Origin: Sphagnum compactum
Lineage: Eukaryota > Bryophyta > Sphagnopsida > Sphagnales
Assembly: GCA_965153455.1 (NCBI GenBank)
Contig: OZ234499.1
Location: 124,001-188,000 of the forward strand
Length of the DNA: 64,000 nucleotides
Reading direction: 5' to 3'
The notes beneath the pieces were generated by a model. It was not told where the DNA came from and did no database searches. It was given only the letters and a program-made list of their open reading frames with translations. Positions 36,101-48,200 of this stretch are shown piece by piece. The first letter of the stretch is position 1. Each line of letters opens with the position of its first letter. The translations under genes were made by a program, and so were the position numbers.

Positions 36101-36330
36101 CCACTTGGAACAAACTTATTTCCTTGTTTAAAGGGCATGATTTCCGTCAGTGCTTCCAGTCTAGCTACCTTTTTGCCTACCATTTGCTTTGGCAATTAGG
36201 TGACCTAAGCGTGGTATGTAGTGTTCATGCTCATCTCCAATCCTTCGTCAATTTGTCTTCCCTTTAGCTTGACATACTGATTGGCATGGTTGTAGCTGTT
36301 GACCATTTCCTTCACTACTAGCTCATCAAC
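33130..36330 (-). pseudogene. Broken large coiled-coil ORF, probably mobile-element derived
   Basis: On the minus strand a nearly continuous coding region runs for about 3.2 kb but is cut by stops and small frameshifts. In order from 36330 it holds a segment with YVKLKGRQIDEGLEMSMNTT, a basic region with KQMVGKKVARLEALTEIM (35977-36195), a charged linker (35576-36034), and a glutamate- and lysine-rich coiled coil (35150-35557 and about 34960-35150). A second long coiled coil of 207 codons follows (34322-34945, leucines at heptad spacing). Past a small insertion at 34060-34321 comes a C-terminal part with DDEDETTVIEKL and ending in WRQLMDCYQALVCFIDLGDR (33143-33397). I do not recognise the family. 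Its size, decay and position among repeats suggest an accessory ORF of a mobile element rather than a host gene; a decayed host myosin-like or filament-like gene is an alternative. Confidence 0.5.
34060..34321. mobile_element. Small inverted-repeat element (MITE-like) inserted in the coiled-coil pseudogene
   Basis: The terminal arms tttcataggttcgtat (34078-34093) and atacaaacctatgaaa (34288-34303) are inverted copies with one mismatch. Similarity continues outward (attgtgaaaaattttc against the complement of gatttcacacaat, to about 34060 and 34321). It also continues inward through acacaaatgtcat-like strings. The interior holds three copies of agacacaaatgt (34099, 34159, 34191). There is no ORF. 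It sits between two segments of one former reading frame, so it inserted after that ORF existed here or was carried with it. Confidence 0.55.
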
Positions 36331-37443
36331 TAAAGTCCAATCTATTGTAAATTATTTTGATTATTTTGGTTTTCTATTTTTCTTGTATATTTGGTCTTTG
36401 AACCTTATTGTGGAAATCAAAGAAACAAGATCTGAATATAGTATCATAGTTTTAAATATACACTTGAAATTAAAATAGATTAGCTATAAACTGAAACACT
36501 AGTTGAATATGAGTTAATTTATATATATATTTCTTTTTAAGACAATAGAAACAAAAAGAGTGGGAACATTCCAAATCATATGAACACAACCCTCAACAAA
36601 ACATTCCCCTTTTTGTAGAGGTCAGATTATGTTTTATGACATACTAGCCTCATCTACAACTAAGAAATATCCATCAGGTTGTTGTGTAGGGTGACATCCA
36701 AGGACTGGGGCATTCAACAGTGTAAAGACAGCGCACATATTTACATTTTCTTTACCGTTTGTGGAGTTTCTTCATGGAATGAACTGTTGGAAGGAAAGAC
36801 AAAGACTGTGAGTGAAACTTTTTGTATGAGTTTTCATTGGGTTTCCCGTTGCACTAGGTGTCTAGAAAGTCAGAACAGAATAATGGAAATTTGTCTGTCT
36901 CATGGGAGACTTCAAATTTCATGTTATCATCTGGGGATGAGTATAGGTATAGATGGATGGGGAAGTCTTAATGTGCAGTGTTGACAAATATGTTGGTGCA
37001 ATACCACTTATGGTGGATGAGTAGTAAACACCAGAGCTTTTAAACAGATTTTCCACAACTCCAAGCACTTTGCTCATGCCAATGTTATGTCTAAACCACA
37101 ACACATTATGTTAAACCAGTTCAGCACCTTATTAAATATGTCAAATCACATTGTATGCAAGGAACCTCCCTGTACTTAGTTTGTACATATTTGTGTGTAA
37201 ATTACGTAACAATGTTTAATTAGTATCTTTGATGACACTATGAGTTACTACGGCCTTCATGAGTCTTCCAATCAAGTCGATTGGCAGAGTAAGACTTTAT
37301 TCTAGTTTCTTCTGTATGCTTGTAAAATCCAGTTCTGTCTCCCTACATGCTTACCTAATTTGTTGAAAAGGTGTTAGGAGGATAGTTGAGGAGACTGATT
37401 TTCAAGCAATTGTGAAATATCTAATGAAGGAAATTGAATCTGT
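36331..37443. other. Spacer downstream of the hydrolase gene
   Basis: AT-rich left part, more balanced right part that may contain the 3' untranslated region of the minus-strand gene ending at 37444. The 101-codon plus-strand frame at 36679-36984 has no recognisable feature. Confidence 0.4.
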
Positions 37444-40400
37444 TCACTCCACATGGTTATGCAACTCCCCAATTCCTTCCACCTTGATGCGGATTGTGTC
37501 CCCTGGCTTGAGGTGCCGTGGAGGATTGAAGCCCGATCCAACCCCTGTTCAGATCAACATATGTTGTGAGTGTCATCTGCATATAAACCCTCCGTCTTTC
37601 AGACCACAACCAAACAATTGTTCATCATATTCCTCATGTGTCTTCCAGGGCAGAACATCATTGACATCAATCATGTACTGATACTCTTCCAACAGTCAAA
37701 TTCTCCCATGTCAAGACACTCACCAGCAGGTGTGCCTGTGGCCAAAATGTCCCCAGCTTGAAGAGTAATACCAACAGATATTGTTGCTATCATCTCTGCG
37801 ATTGAGAATATCATTAGAGATGTGCGAGCATCCTGACAAGACAACCCTGCCTGTCAGTGGGTTCTTCCCATTCAGAAGATTCTACAGTTTATGGATTCTC
37901 ACACAAGAAAAGGTGAAGCACACCATGAAGCATCTGTTCAAAGGAAAACATTGGTGACATGCTTATATAAGAACATGATCCGAGAAAAGGATTTTCACTT
38001 TAGATATTGTCAAATTTCCTTGCTTGAGCAAAGAACAAAGCCAGATTGCATGCTATGATTTAAATTTGTCTTGTGCTAGAGGATGAAACCTGGCGTAACT
38101 CATCATTGATCCAACACTGTATTGCAAGATCCTGCCCATTAATTTCAGAAGCAGGAACTATCCAGGGTCCCATTGGACAGAATGTGTCACAGCTTTTGCC
38201 CAAGAACCACTGCACACCAATTGGTTCAATGCAAGATTTTAGTAGCGCAACAGAGCTGGACTCAGATATACTCACCACCCTTGCTAATACTGAGACAAGT
38301 GGGCATTTCCATTTTGCTGTGAGAGGTTCTTCTTGGTGTGGGTGTGCCTTGACACCTCTTCCAACAATTATCTAATAAGATGGAGCAAAAGACAGTACAA
38401 TTGCCCTGCCTGCTGGTGACGCTTTTGCACTTCTCTTGCAGTTACATCATTGAGAATGGTATACCTGTACCCAATCCCTTTTGTAACTCCTTCAGCGACA
38501 TATGTAATCAAAATTCACAGTCCTCTCTAAATGGACACACCATTCTGGGTAAACTCTTATCTGGCACACAGGTCCTTGTCCAAGTCTCACATATCACCTC
38601 AGATACAACATCCATCGAAAGGACCAGTGCACTGACCCAAAAATGTGGTCCAGGGCATCTTCCTTCCGAATTCCGTGTCCAGGTTTGCCAATGATCACTG
38701 CAAGCTCTGAGACATGACACAAACAGGCATAAAAAACTCTGATCTAAAGGACTTAGGAATCCAAGTACAACAATGAATAACATGAAGGATGGAGCACACC
38801 TGCTTCATAGTCCACAAGCTCAGACCATCCATGTGGATACTTGATTGCAGCTCCAGGGCCAATGACAGATTGTGGTGCTTTTGTGAATATGATCATGTGC
38901 TGCATTTAGAAAGCAAAAGGTGTCTGAGCAAGCAGATCAAAACCAAGCGTATATACCTGATGCAGATCAAAGTCTGATTGCACCCTTGTTCAGAGGGCAA
39001 ACAGATCAGACTGTAATCGAACTGTTTTAACTCCACACCAAATCTCAGAAATGACAACAGCTACAGCTATTGCTATAAGATGCAAAAGACCTAACCTCTG
39101 GGGCTTCTGGAGTAGATATGCCAGGGGCAGATTTCCAAGTATCCACTTCCTTGATATGATCAGCATAGTTCTTTCCAATGCACATTATTGTTCCTGTAGG
39201 TCTGGGTATGGGAGCTTGGATCTTAACCTCACTCAATCTCATTCCTTCTCCCTCTAGTTGTAAGCTGCCATCACATGATGCAGCTGTAGTCCCATAAGCT
39301 TACATAATACAATAACACTGTATGGACAACTCCCAAATTCATTGGCAAATTGTTGCAGCATTGACATATACAGACTGTGAAGATGATCTTTGTTCCAGTT
39401 AGTTTCCCTGGCATCGGAGCTGTTTTGCCTCCTTGAAATTGGCAGCATCCCACACCCTGAGAGAGCCTATCACAACATGGGCAATAAAGCGAACCTGTTC
39501 TTGAGCAGGTCCCAGTGCTGGATAACACCCATCATGTCAGACACTTGGGCTGGTAACATGCCTGGGGGCAATTTTGCCACATCCTGAAGACACCTGATCC
39601 CATCCCTCACTCCCCATCAGTCTACACAATGTTAACTGTGTTTGAATATCTTCTTTACCAATCAACTCCCTGGTGATCACAGAACTTTGTGCTAAAATGA
39701 TTCCTTCACTGCTGATAATTTGCAGTGATCACAAGGTGAGAACAATAGTCAAACTGCAAGTTCTGTGGAAACAGGTAGTGTTTTCAGCAGGATTGATGCA
39801 GTAATCTAGGAATGCCCTAAAGCTCCATGACAAACAACATTTGCTCTATGACAGAATTATTGTTGCTTTCAATATCCTGTGCAGATGTGCAGATCCTCTA
39901 AACCACATATCCAGCACTGATACTGTCTTAGTCCCTAACATTTCCCCCTTTGCAATTATACTTAGCAGCTTGCGCACCTTTGAAGACCATTCACTATGCA
40001 CAATGCTTTGTGCCAAATCACTGCACAAATTCTATTTCAAGATGGTCCACCACCCAACAAACATACTAAACTTTCCCAGTACAATTCCTGGAAGTTTGCC
40101 ATCATGGTTGTGGAGATGTACCAAACAGTATCACCACGAACAATGCCAACAGTTTGCTCTCCATTTCCTGTCTGGAATGTAGCCAGCTTCAGAATGTCAT
40201 CTGCACAATCACACCTCCTAACAAGTAAGGTCCTTTCAATCCATTCATGAGCCATTCTCCTTGCTTTCCTAAAAACTCCTTACAATTGTTGCTAGAACTC
40301 ATAGTTGAAGCTACTGGAAGAACACCACACTTCCCCACAAATCCCTGGCATGTGATCCCTCAAGCCTAAGAGTAGAATTATCAGCTAGTCTAGAAAGGTC

Positions 40401-40994
40401 AATCACTGGGGGTTATGGGATTGCTGGGTTTCCTCTAGCTACATGATCATTCTTCTTCAGAGAAAGCTTTGAAGAGTTTGAGATATGGGTAACTGTGGCT
40501 GTGGAGGGTGTTGGAACATGTACATCAAGAGTACAAATCAAGTGATCAAAAAGCCATTTCTTTGTTTTGAGTTCAAACTGCTCTGAGCAACACCTGGATA
40601 TGTTCTCTACTCTTTCTTCTGTGTTGCATTCTCAGTTGCCAATGATTCCAGCTCTGACAGTTGGTTTCAATGACGAGTCTATAGGCATGATCAGTGTGGC
40701 AACAGATCATCCTCTCTTCAACCGATTGCTGGCTATGTGAAGACGACGATCATGCAGAACACAGAAGAGTTTGTTGTCTGAATCGCTGCTGTGACCGAAC
40801 TGATCTTGTATGATGTGTCAGAGCTTTATTCATGGGTGAAGTTGAGGCTTCAGGACAAAAAAAGAACATGTTATGAAGATCTTTCTGTTTTGCACAAACC
40901 TGCTCCCTCTCCTTGGTGAGCTACTGTTTGGCAAAAACCTCTTCTGCGAGATCTTCATACCTGATTTCTTTGTCTCTCTGTCTCTCTGTCTCAT
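37444..40994 (-). CDS. Fumarylacetoacetate hydrolase (FAH) family protein, FAHD2-like, eleven exons
   Basis: Proposed coding exons (minus strand, 5' to 3'): 40994-40961, 40200-40067, 39583-39495, 39456-39429, 39251-39096, 38899-38800, 38706-38637, 38464-38410, 38209-38090, 37832-37724, 37544-37444. All phases agree and give 331 residues. The N-terminal FAH domain has LATFQTGNGEQTVGIVRGDT. The catalytic domain has IQAPIPRPTGTIMCIGKNYA, IIFTKAPQSVIGPG, YEAELAVIIGK with metal-ligand glutamates E179 and E181, NDVTARE with D210, QWFLGKSCDTFCPMGPWI, and ATGTPAGVGSGF. Homologues are Mg-dependent C-C bond hydrolases or decarboxylases of 2-oxo acids; the substrate cannot be told from sequence. Exon 1 (MRQRDRETKKS) is the least certain, chosen by its CAG|GTATGA donor and phase. 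Two introns need GC donors (after 39429 and 38410) and one exon is only 28 nt. No clear organelle-targeting peptide is seen. The gene lies head to head with the RIN4-like gene. Confidence 0.85.
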
Positions 40995-42243
40995 GTATCC
41001 AGACGAGTGATCCTAAGGTTTGATCGCTGTTGCACCACCGATCAGTGCTTGTAGGAGATCAGTTGAATTCCCAGAACTGTGTGTCTATCACAGAGCTAGG
41101 AGGGGAAAGAAAAACTGCTCGACAGAAAGAAGTTCACTACTACTACAGTGAAAGATCCTTGCGCAGTATTGCAGACCTTCCTTCAATCAGCTCTCGACCT
41201 CGACATCTTGCCATTAAAGCTCTAAAGCTCTGCAAAAGGGAGGGTTCCACGATACGATAAGCAATTCGCAACTACTGCAAGGACGTTTCTTTCTAATGAC
41301 GACTGGAACACGGCAAGCAGGTAGCATCATCAAACCCCCTCGAACTATTTGGCACAACGACGAGCATGTGTGTGGGAATCGAATGCAAATTGTCAAGAAG
41401 CGTGGGTAGTAGATAGGAAGAGGAATGACCTGTATGTTGAGGAAGAGCCATGGAATAGAGATCCGACAATCGATGCTCTGGCGACGATGGTTGCTCGAAA
41501 AGTAAGGTACCTCTCTTCTCGCCTTCGCACTCACACATCAACAGACGCCAAACACCGCCCTCTTCTTCCCATGCAAAGCTCTTCCCCAAAGGCAGCAGGC
41601 ATGACACAACAATGGGGTCCACCATCTCTAGAGCGAGAGAGAGAGAGAAAGAAAGAAAGCCCGATCATCATCCAAAATGCAAAACGGATGCAAAAGTGGT
41701 GGCCGTGACGATCTTCCGGCGCGCTCTGCTTTCCCTCCATGTCCTATTACGCGCAAACAGTAGGAGCTAAACTCGACTTGGAGTTGCAGTGCTCCAAAAT
41801 TCTCTTCTCTCTCTCTGCTTTCTTCTCTTGCAGCTTGTACACTAGGAAAGACGATACTCGCGGAGAGTCAGATCCCGAAACGCATGGTGTAAGTCAGCGC
41901 AGATTTGGCTTGCTTCGAGATCAAAGGTGATAACTTTGGCGCGAACTTCGGAACGATTCTCTTCAATACAACCAATCTCTAGATTCGTTAAAGGATTCGC
42001 TCGCTCGCAGCAGCAGATGGGGTATGCCTTTGTCTCCGATCTCACTGCCTCAAAGCAATTCCGGTGCTAGATCTCACGACTGTAGGTAGCTGTATATGAC
42101 AAGAAGAGAAACAGAAGTATGTGAGAGAGAGGATACTCTTGTGAAGAATTCGAGAGCCGGGGGTTTACTGCGGACGACGAGGAGTTCTGCATAGGTATCA
42201 GTGGTACCACGGAAGCGTTGTGCAGAACTGAAGAAATCTCTCG
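40995..42243. promoter_or_regulatory. Bidirectional intergenic region between the hydrolase and RIN4-like genes
   Basis: About 1.25 kb separates two start codons facing away from each other, so both promoters and both leaders must lie here. CT- and GA-rich microsatellites flank each start (gtctctctgtctctctgtct at 40972-40991; gagagagagagagaaagaaa at about 41635-41657; ctctctctctgctttcttct at about 41808), as often seen in plant core promoters and leaders. GC content is higher than in the flanking introns. Open frames of 60-119 codons here overlap on both strands and are not believed to be genes. Confidence 0.5.
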
Positions 42244-45200
42244 ATGGCCGTAAGTTTTCTTCAATTCTGAAATCTTTGAGGGTTTGTCGTTGACAGCAAA
42301 AGTACTTGGAAAGCATCTATGCTCTCTTTTTGGGGAATTCAAGTCCTTTCCCTTCTTCTTCTTTCGTATGTCAAAGAGTCGCAAATGTCAGGGAGTCCCA
42401 GTCCTCGCATACTCTTCTTCTTCTTACATTTGTGGCTGGCTATCTTGAGAGCCTGGTTATCTCGTCTTGCTGGTGGTATCTGTAGCACCTCGGCAATGTC
42501 TAAACGGTAATTGCAAAACCTCTCATCGATAGTCTTCCCGCCGCCCTGAAGATGGTATCTAGATAGTCCGAGTGAAATCTTTCTTTGCTAAGACACAGGA
42601 TCCTTGGCATATAGGATCCTCTTGGTCGCTGAAGGCTCAGCAATTTGGACAGTTTTGGAAGATAGTAGCAAAGAATTGCTTGATATCATGTCTGACATAC
42701 ACTCAGCTATTGCAGCAGTTTGCACAAATTCTTCTGTTTCTTCCCCGATTCACGGGCCTGATTCTCTCTCCTCCCTGTCTCTCTCTCTCCGGAACTTTGA
42801 CAAACTCTTGAGTATAAAGGTTGCACTTCAAAGGACCTGGCATGTAGCATCTTCCTGGCCTTGGAAGCTTCAGCAATTTTGAGAGATTTGGAAGGCAGTA
42901 GCAAAGCAAAGAATTGCTTGATATCATGCTGACATACACTCAGCTATTGCAGTAGTTTTTGCAAAAAATCATCTTTTGCTTCCTGATTCGTGTTCCTGAT
43001 CCTCTCTCTCTCTCTCTCTCTCTCCCTCTCGGAAATGGTAACAAACTCTGAGCGAAAAGGTTGCACTTCAAAGGATCGAGGCATGTAGTGTCCTCCATGG
43101 CTTGGAAGCCTCAGCAAATTGGAGAGTTTTGGAAGACAGTAGCAAAGAATTGCTTGATATCATGTTGACATACACAGCTATTGCAACAGTTTTGCACCTC
43201 TTCTGTTTCTTCTGGGTTCTCTCTGTCTCTTTCCCTCTCTCTCCAAAACTTTGACAAACCCGTGAGTATAAAGGTCATACTTCCAATTTGCTTTCAGTTA
43301 GTATGAAGATCCAAGTCTTTTGTTCCATAGCCAGGGTACTTCTTCCTCTGCAGTTTCTTTCTCTTGTGTTGAGTCCAAAACACCTTCAAGGATTATCTGC
43401 TTGCTGCAATTCTGATGTCTTCTCTTGCAATTGCTGTGATTTTGCATTCTCCCAGAATTCGAAAGGCTTAGATGATTGACCATTTTTTACAAAGTGTTCT
43501 CAGTCAGAATATGCAGGCAAAAAATGTGATTCATATCCCTCTTGTAGATACCAATCTTATGGATTCTGCCAGTATTTTAGGTCCTTGTGGCTTTGTAGCT
43601 CAGACAATTTCTTGCATACTCAAATGGTGATCTTAATTAGTATTCTGAAGAGAAAAGGTATAACTTAGATTTCTGTTTAGTGTTTCCTTCTTTGGATTCT
43701 TCAAAACCTTTATCTTTATAGCACCAGCATCATACCTTAGTTTTCCAATTACTGCCAGTATTGTGACAGAATCTCAGTACCTTGGAGGTTATTATGTGGC
43801 ATTCACCTACATCAATCTGATGATGTCAGTGGGGATTTTGTGATAGCTGGTTACATTGTACATATTGTTGATGGTTTCTGAACATGCAAGTGGCTGTCAC
43901 TATTGTTCAAACCAATCCTCTGTTTTCTCTTTGTATTTCAGGGTTTGAGTCTCCTCTTTTTCTGGTTTGATGATAGCTTGTGTGGTCTTAAATCTGTGTA
44001 ACCTTGTTATTGGATCATTTGTAAATTCTCTTCTGGTTGACTCAAATTGTAAGTATGGATAAAGTGTCACTACTTGTGAAGATATTCATTTGGTATTGTA
44101 TTTTTGTTCCTGCTTGTCAGAGTTGCACCCATCTATCTGTAATGTCTTGAGGTGTAAATGGACTGCTCTGTACGAGAGTTCTGTAGATACCCTTACTGTT
44201 CAAATAACGGTATTCATTGTTGCCATGGGAATTTGTGGGTCCTCACAATTTTTGCCCAGATGTTGTAGTCTTCTCCTTGTCATATTCAGAAGACTATTGA
44301 CCTGGTCTATATGTAGTTGCCTATATATGTCTGTGCTGTGTGTAAAACAAAGAGGCTGTTTTTGAGTTGGTTTTTCCTCTGATCACTGTGGGATGCATAT
44401 GTATGAATTTCTGGGGTGGGTCAGTGTGTTCACTTGTTGTGTCCAAGTTGGAGATGGGTGTCCTTTGATGTTGCTGATGCTGCTTTTTCAGGGTTTTGCT
44501 GCATTACTATTACTCTAGGATTTGGATAAGTCCCTGCCTCTAAATATTGAGTAAACTATAATGTATTGAGAGTGTGAGGCTGTTTTGGATCTTCTGCTTT
44601 GAGAACTATTTCATGATCATCATGTAGCCAATCTAATATCTGCACTATTCTTGGAATGCAGTGCCAAGGATATTTCATGTAGGCCAGATTTATGGGTGAA
44701 TTGGAACCACTTTCAGGTTTTTCACAGATATTTACATTTGCAGGAATTTAGTTAACCATTTTATGTGATTCAAAACATTTCTTAAATGTGTCCGCTTATG
44801 GAATGCAGCATCGTACCCATGTTCCGAAGTTTGGGAACTGGCAAGCAAATGCAAACACTCCAGCTTACACTGCTGTGTTTGAGGTTGCACGTGCTGAAAA
44901 GGGTGGGAAAATGATGAATCCCAATGATCCAGCTGAGAACCCAGCCCTAGCTGCTGCATTGGGTTATTCACCACCAGATGATGACCAGCCTCCTACCCCA
45001 CTTGGAAGAAGAGAGGACCCCAATGCTACAGAGGAACCTTCTCATCAGCATCATGAGCAGCGCTCCAGTCAGGAGGAGGAGGTGGATCTGCGTCAACAGA
45101 CTGAACAACCTGGGCGATATTCTTATGAACCCCCATCTCGGAGGCCTCCAGGGGAAGTTCCTCCAAACCGTCCACATGGAGACAATGCTCGCTATGCAGG

Positions 45201-48200
45201 CAGAGGGGGGGCTGCTGGAGGTCCAGCAAGAGCAGTGCCTTCTGAGCCTCTACATAGGCGTGGGGTAGTAGATCAAGATTCCAACCATAATTCTGACCGG
45301 AGTAATGGGGAGAGATCTAGCACAGACGGGTCATCAGGAAGATCGGCACATAGAGGGGGTGGACGTGGGGGGGGTCCCCCCGCATGGGACCCTCGGAGGC
45401 GTGTACCATCTGGGGATGACATTTCAACCCCTGGCACACCTAGCAAATCCCGATTAAGTGCAGGGATTGGACGACCAGAGGAGCTGGTAAGTTTGGAGAG
45501 AAAGGCTTGTTCTGTGCTGCTATCAGGCTGTGATGTCCATAATTTTGGTTCAGTCTTGAGCAGCTGCCTTAAGACTAGAAGGTGGGTGGGTTGAGTGGGA
45601 AGCTTAGTTCTTGGTTGTCTTTTGGTTTCTCATTTTCTGCTATATGCTGTGGACTGACCACAGTGGTCAAGATGAAGGTTACAGAAAATACTTGATTTCC
45701 GGTTTGACAGGAGCAAACATCCCTAGATAGGTCAGACTTATGCCTGATCTCAATGCCTTCATCAATATTTTAGGTTCATGCTTTAGTTTTTGTAAGAGCA
45801 TATTGGTGTAGTACATTAGTGAGTCGTGTTAGCAGTAGATTCAGGCCATGCTTCAGGCTAAGTGCCGAATTGGTGGTTGCTTCAGACCTGAATCTTGTGA
45901 AGGCAAGGAATTTTGGATTGGTGGGTTGGTCATTGTACCTGTCTTTTTGCTTCAAAAGTAGTGATGGGATTCTAATCCAAGTTGATATCTTTGACCTTTT
46001 TACGAGGTAGCACAGAGCTTGGGACATTTACCTCAGCAACAGTGATGTATACATTTCCACCTGTGTATATGTTTCTCTATTTGCAGACTATCTCAACTTC
46101 TTAGGCCTGCTTAGATGGGTCACTTTTAGAGTTGACAGCTAGAGTGGCCATTCTTGATTCTAGAAGTCCTAGATAGTGTATTTGCTGCATCATAAACTCA
46201 AGGGACTGCAAATATCCCCAGATAGTAAACTCCATCAAACATTAACGTGCATTCTTTATCTGAATTATATGATGTGTGCATGGGCAGCCAGCAAGAGGTG
46301 GGGCATTACCTAAATTTGGAGCCTGGGATGCAAAGGACCCCAACGCTGGTGATGGGTTCACAATGATGTTCCAGAAAGCATCGGTTGAGAAGAAAGAAGG
46401 TGGTCCTGTGCGCATTCCACAAATGGGCAATGAATTACTGCCAGGCAGTTTGGAGGACCCTCATCAGAACCAGTCAAGTGGACAATCAAAGAGACCCTCT
46501 CAAAGTAGAAGGGGTAATGTGAGTTCTCATCATAATTGATGCAAACTATTTTTAACTGCATTGTTTCTATTCTCTGGGCTATAAGTAAGATTTGGAAGAC
46601 CAAAGTTCAAACCCATCCTCTTGGTCTTGCTCCTCCCTCCCTTCCCATGCCTTCACTGTGGAGAGTGATCCATTCTGGAGTCTGTCATTTGTACATTCCT
46701 TCTTCTCATATAAATATCATGTATAGAACCTCCATTGCAGCATGAGCGTTTGTCTTCAATCCTTAAGCTGTACATGTATAGCAAAGGACTTGAGCATTTT
46801 GCAACTGCAGTGAGTAGTGATTGTGCTCATCCAATTTCTAATTTTTTTTGATTCCTCATTATGGTCATGAATTCACACCTAGACATTCTTTCAAGGTCTA
46901 GTTGATTGCTTTGCTAGAAATACTAAGTTTAGAAGACCTTTCTTCCTCAAAAGGGTATTGAAAGAATTCTTTAAAAATTTGCTCTTAAGCAAAAAGAGAT
47001 TCTTGGGGTGAGCCAAAGTCCTTCATAAAGAGACCCACTCAAAGTAGACTTGCTCAAGTTCTTCCCTGCTATGTTTTTCTTCTTCGTGGTTCTTCAGTCC
47101 TTATCTAAGACTCTTTCTTTGACTCTGAGGAAAAGCTTTTCCACCTTGTCCTAGTTTCTTGATCATGAGTATGGAGATTTCTCATTACTCATGAGAATTA
47201 TCTCTCAATAGCTTCAAGGTAGCAGAGAGCTTCAAGGTAGCAGAAGCTTCAGATAGATCTTCTTGGCTAGGTTATGTTGCTTGGTTCTATTTTGGTTCTT
47301 CCTCCTCTTTTTGTTTTTTTTTGTTTAGCTACCCAGCACATGGCTGAGTCTACTTGTTTGACCTCCAACCTGCTGTCAGCAGTAGATGAAGTCAGTGGTG
47401 ATGTTATGATCCATCCACTGATATGTTGTTGGATCTGAAATCTCCATGAAACTTATCATCAGGTTATTACTTGATTGTACTTAAGTTAAATTATAAGTAT
47501 GGAGAAGTTCTAAATAGATATCATTTCCGGCGCTAAAGGGGATGAAGTGCATCTGAGTAGTCACCACTGATGTGCTTGAAGGATATGTTCAGGGTGCAGG
47601 ATGCTTGAACAACTACTCTCTTATGTATGCCTCTCTATGCCTTAGGCTTTGATGTTTGGTTGTACAAGGCAAGGTAAAATGAAGTTCAAGCTTAAACTCA
47701 CAAGCTTGTTGCAGCTTGAGTGAGCTTATAATTGACTTTTTTAATTAGCTGTCTCTCGAGTGGTAGCCAACATCATGACTTGTGTCTTCCTACTACTTTT
47801 TGGATATGTGAAAAATACTCAGGACGCAGATGTCATATTATTGTTTGCCCAAGATTGAGCAGTTTATTATTGTCTTATCTACACCCATCATTCGAAACTG
47901 ATGAAGAGTAATGGCAGCTAGTGACTGCAATCTGTCATGAAGGTGATGGTCTGATACTCTATGAGTGACACCCACAAGGTCATGACCACACTTATTTGTC
48001 TTTTTTTGACTGAAACTGACTCTGTTTGTGGAGGTTTCTCTGCAATCTCATAGATGCATATGTACAAACATACATAATTATATCATGAATGAGTATGACT
48101 GAGACTTCCCATTGCTTTTGGAAATTCAACAGAAGTTCAGGGCACAGATGTTTGTTCTTTGTTAAATTCAATAGGCAGCTGATCACAGGTATTCATGATG

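Noticed and set aside
41349-41708. 119-codon plus-strand frame and overlapping minus-strand 110-codon frame
   Set aside because: Both lie in the shared intergenic region between two divergent genes, overlap each other and include GA microsatellite sequence.
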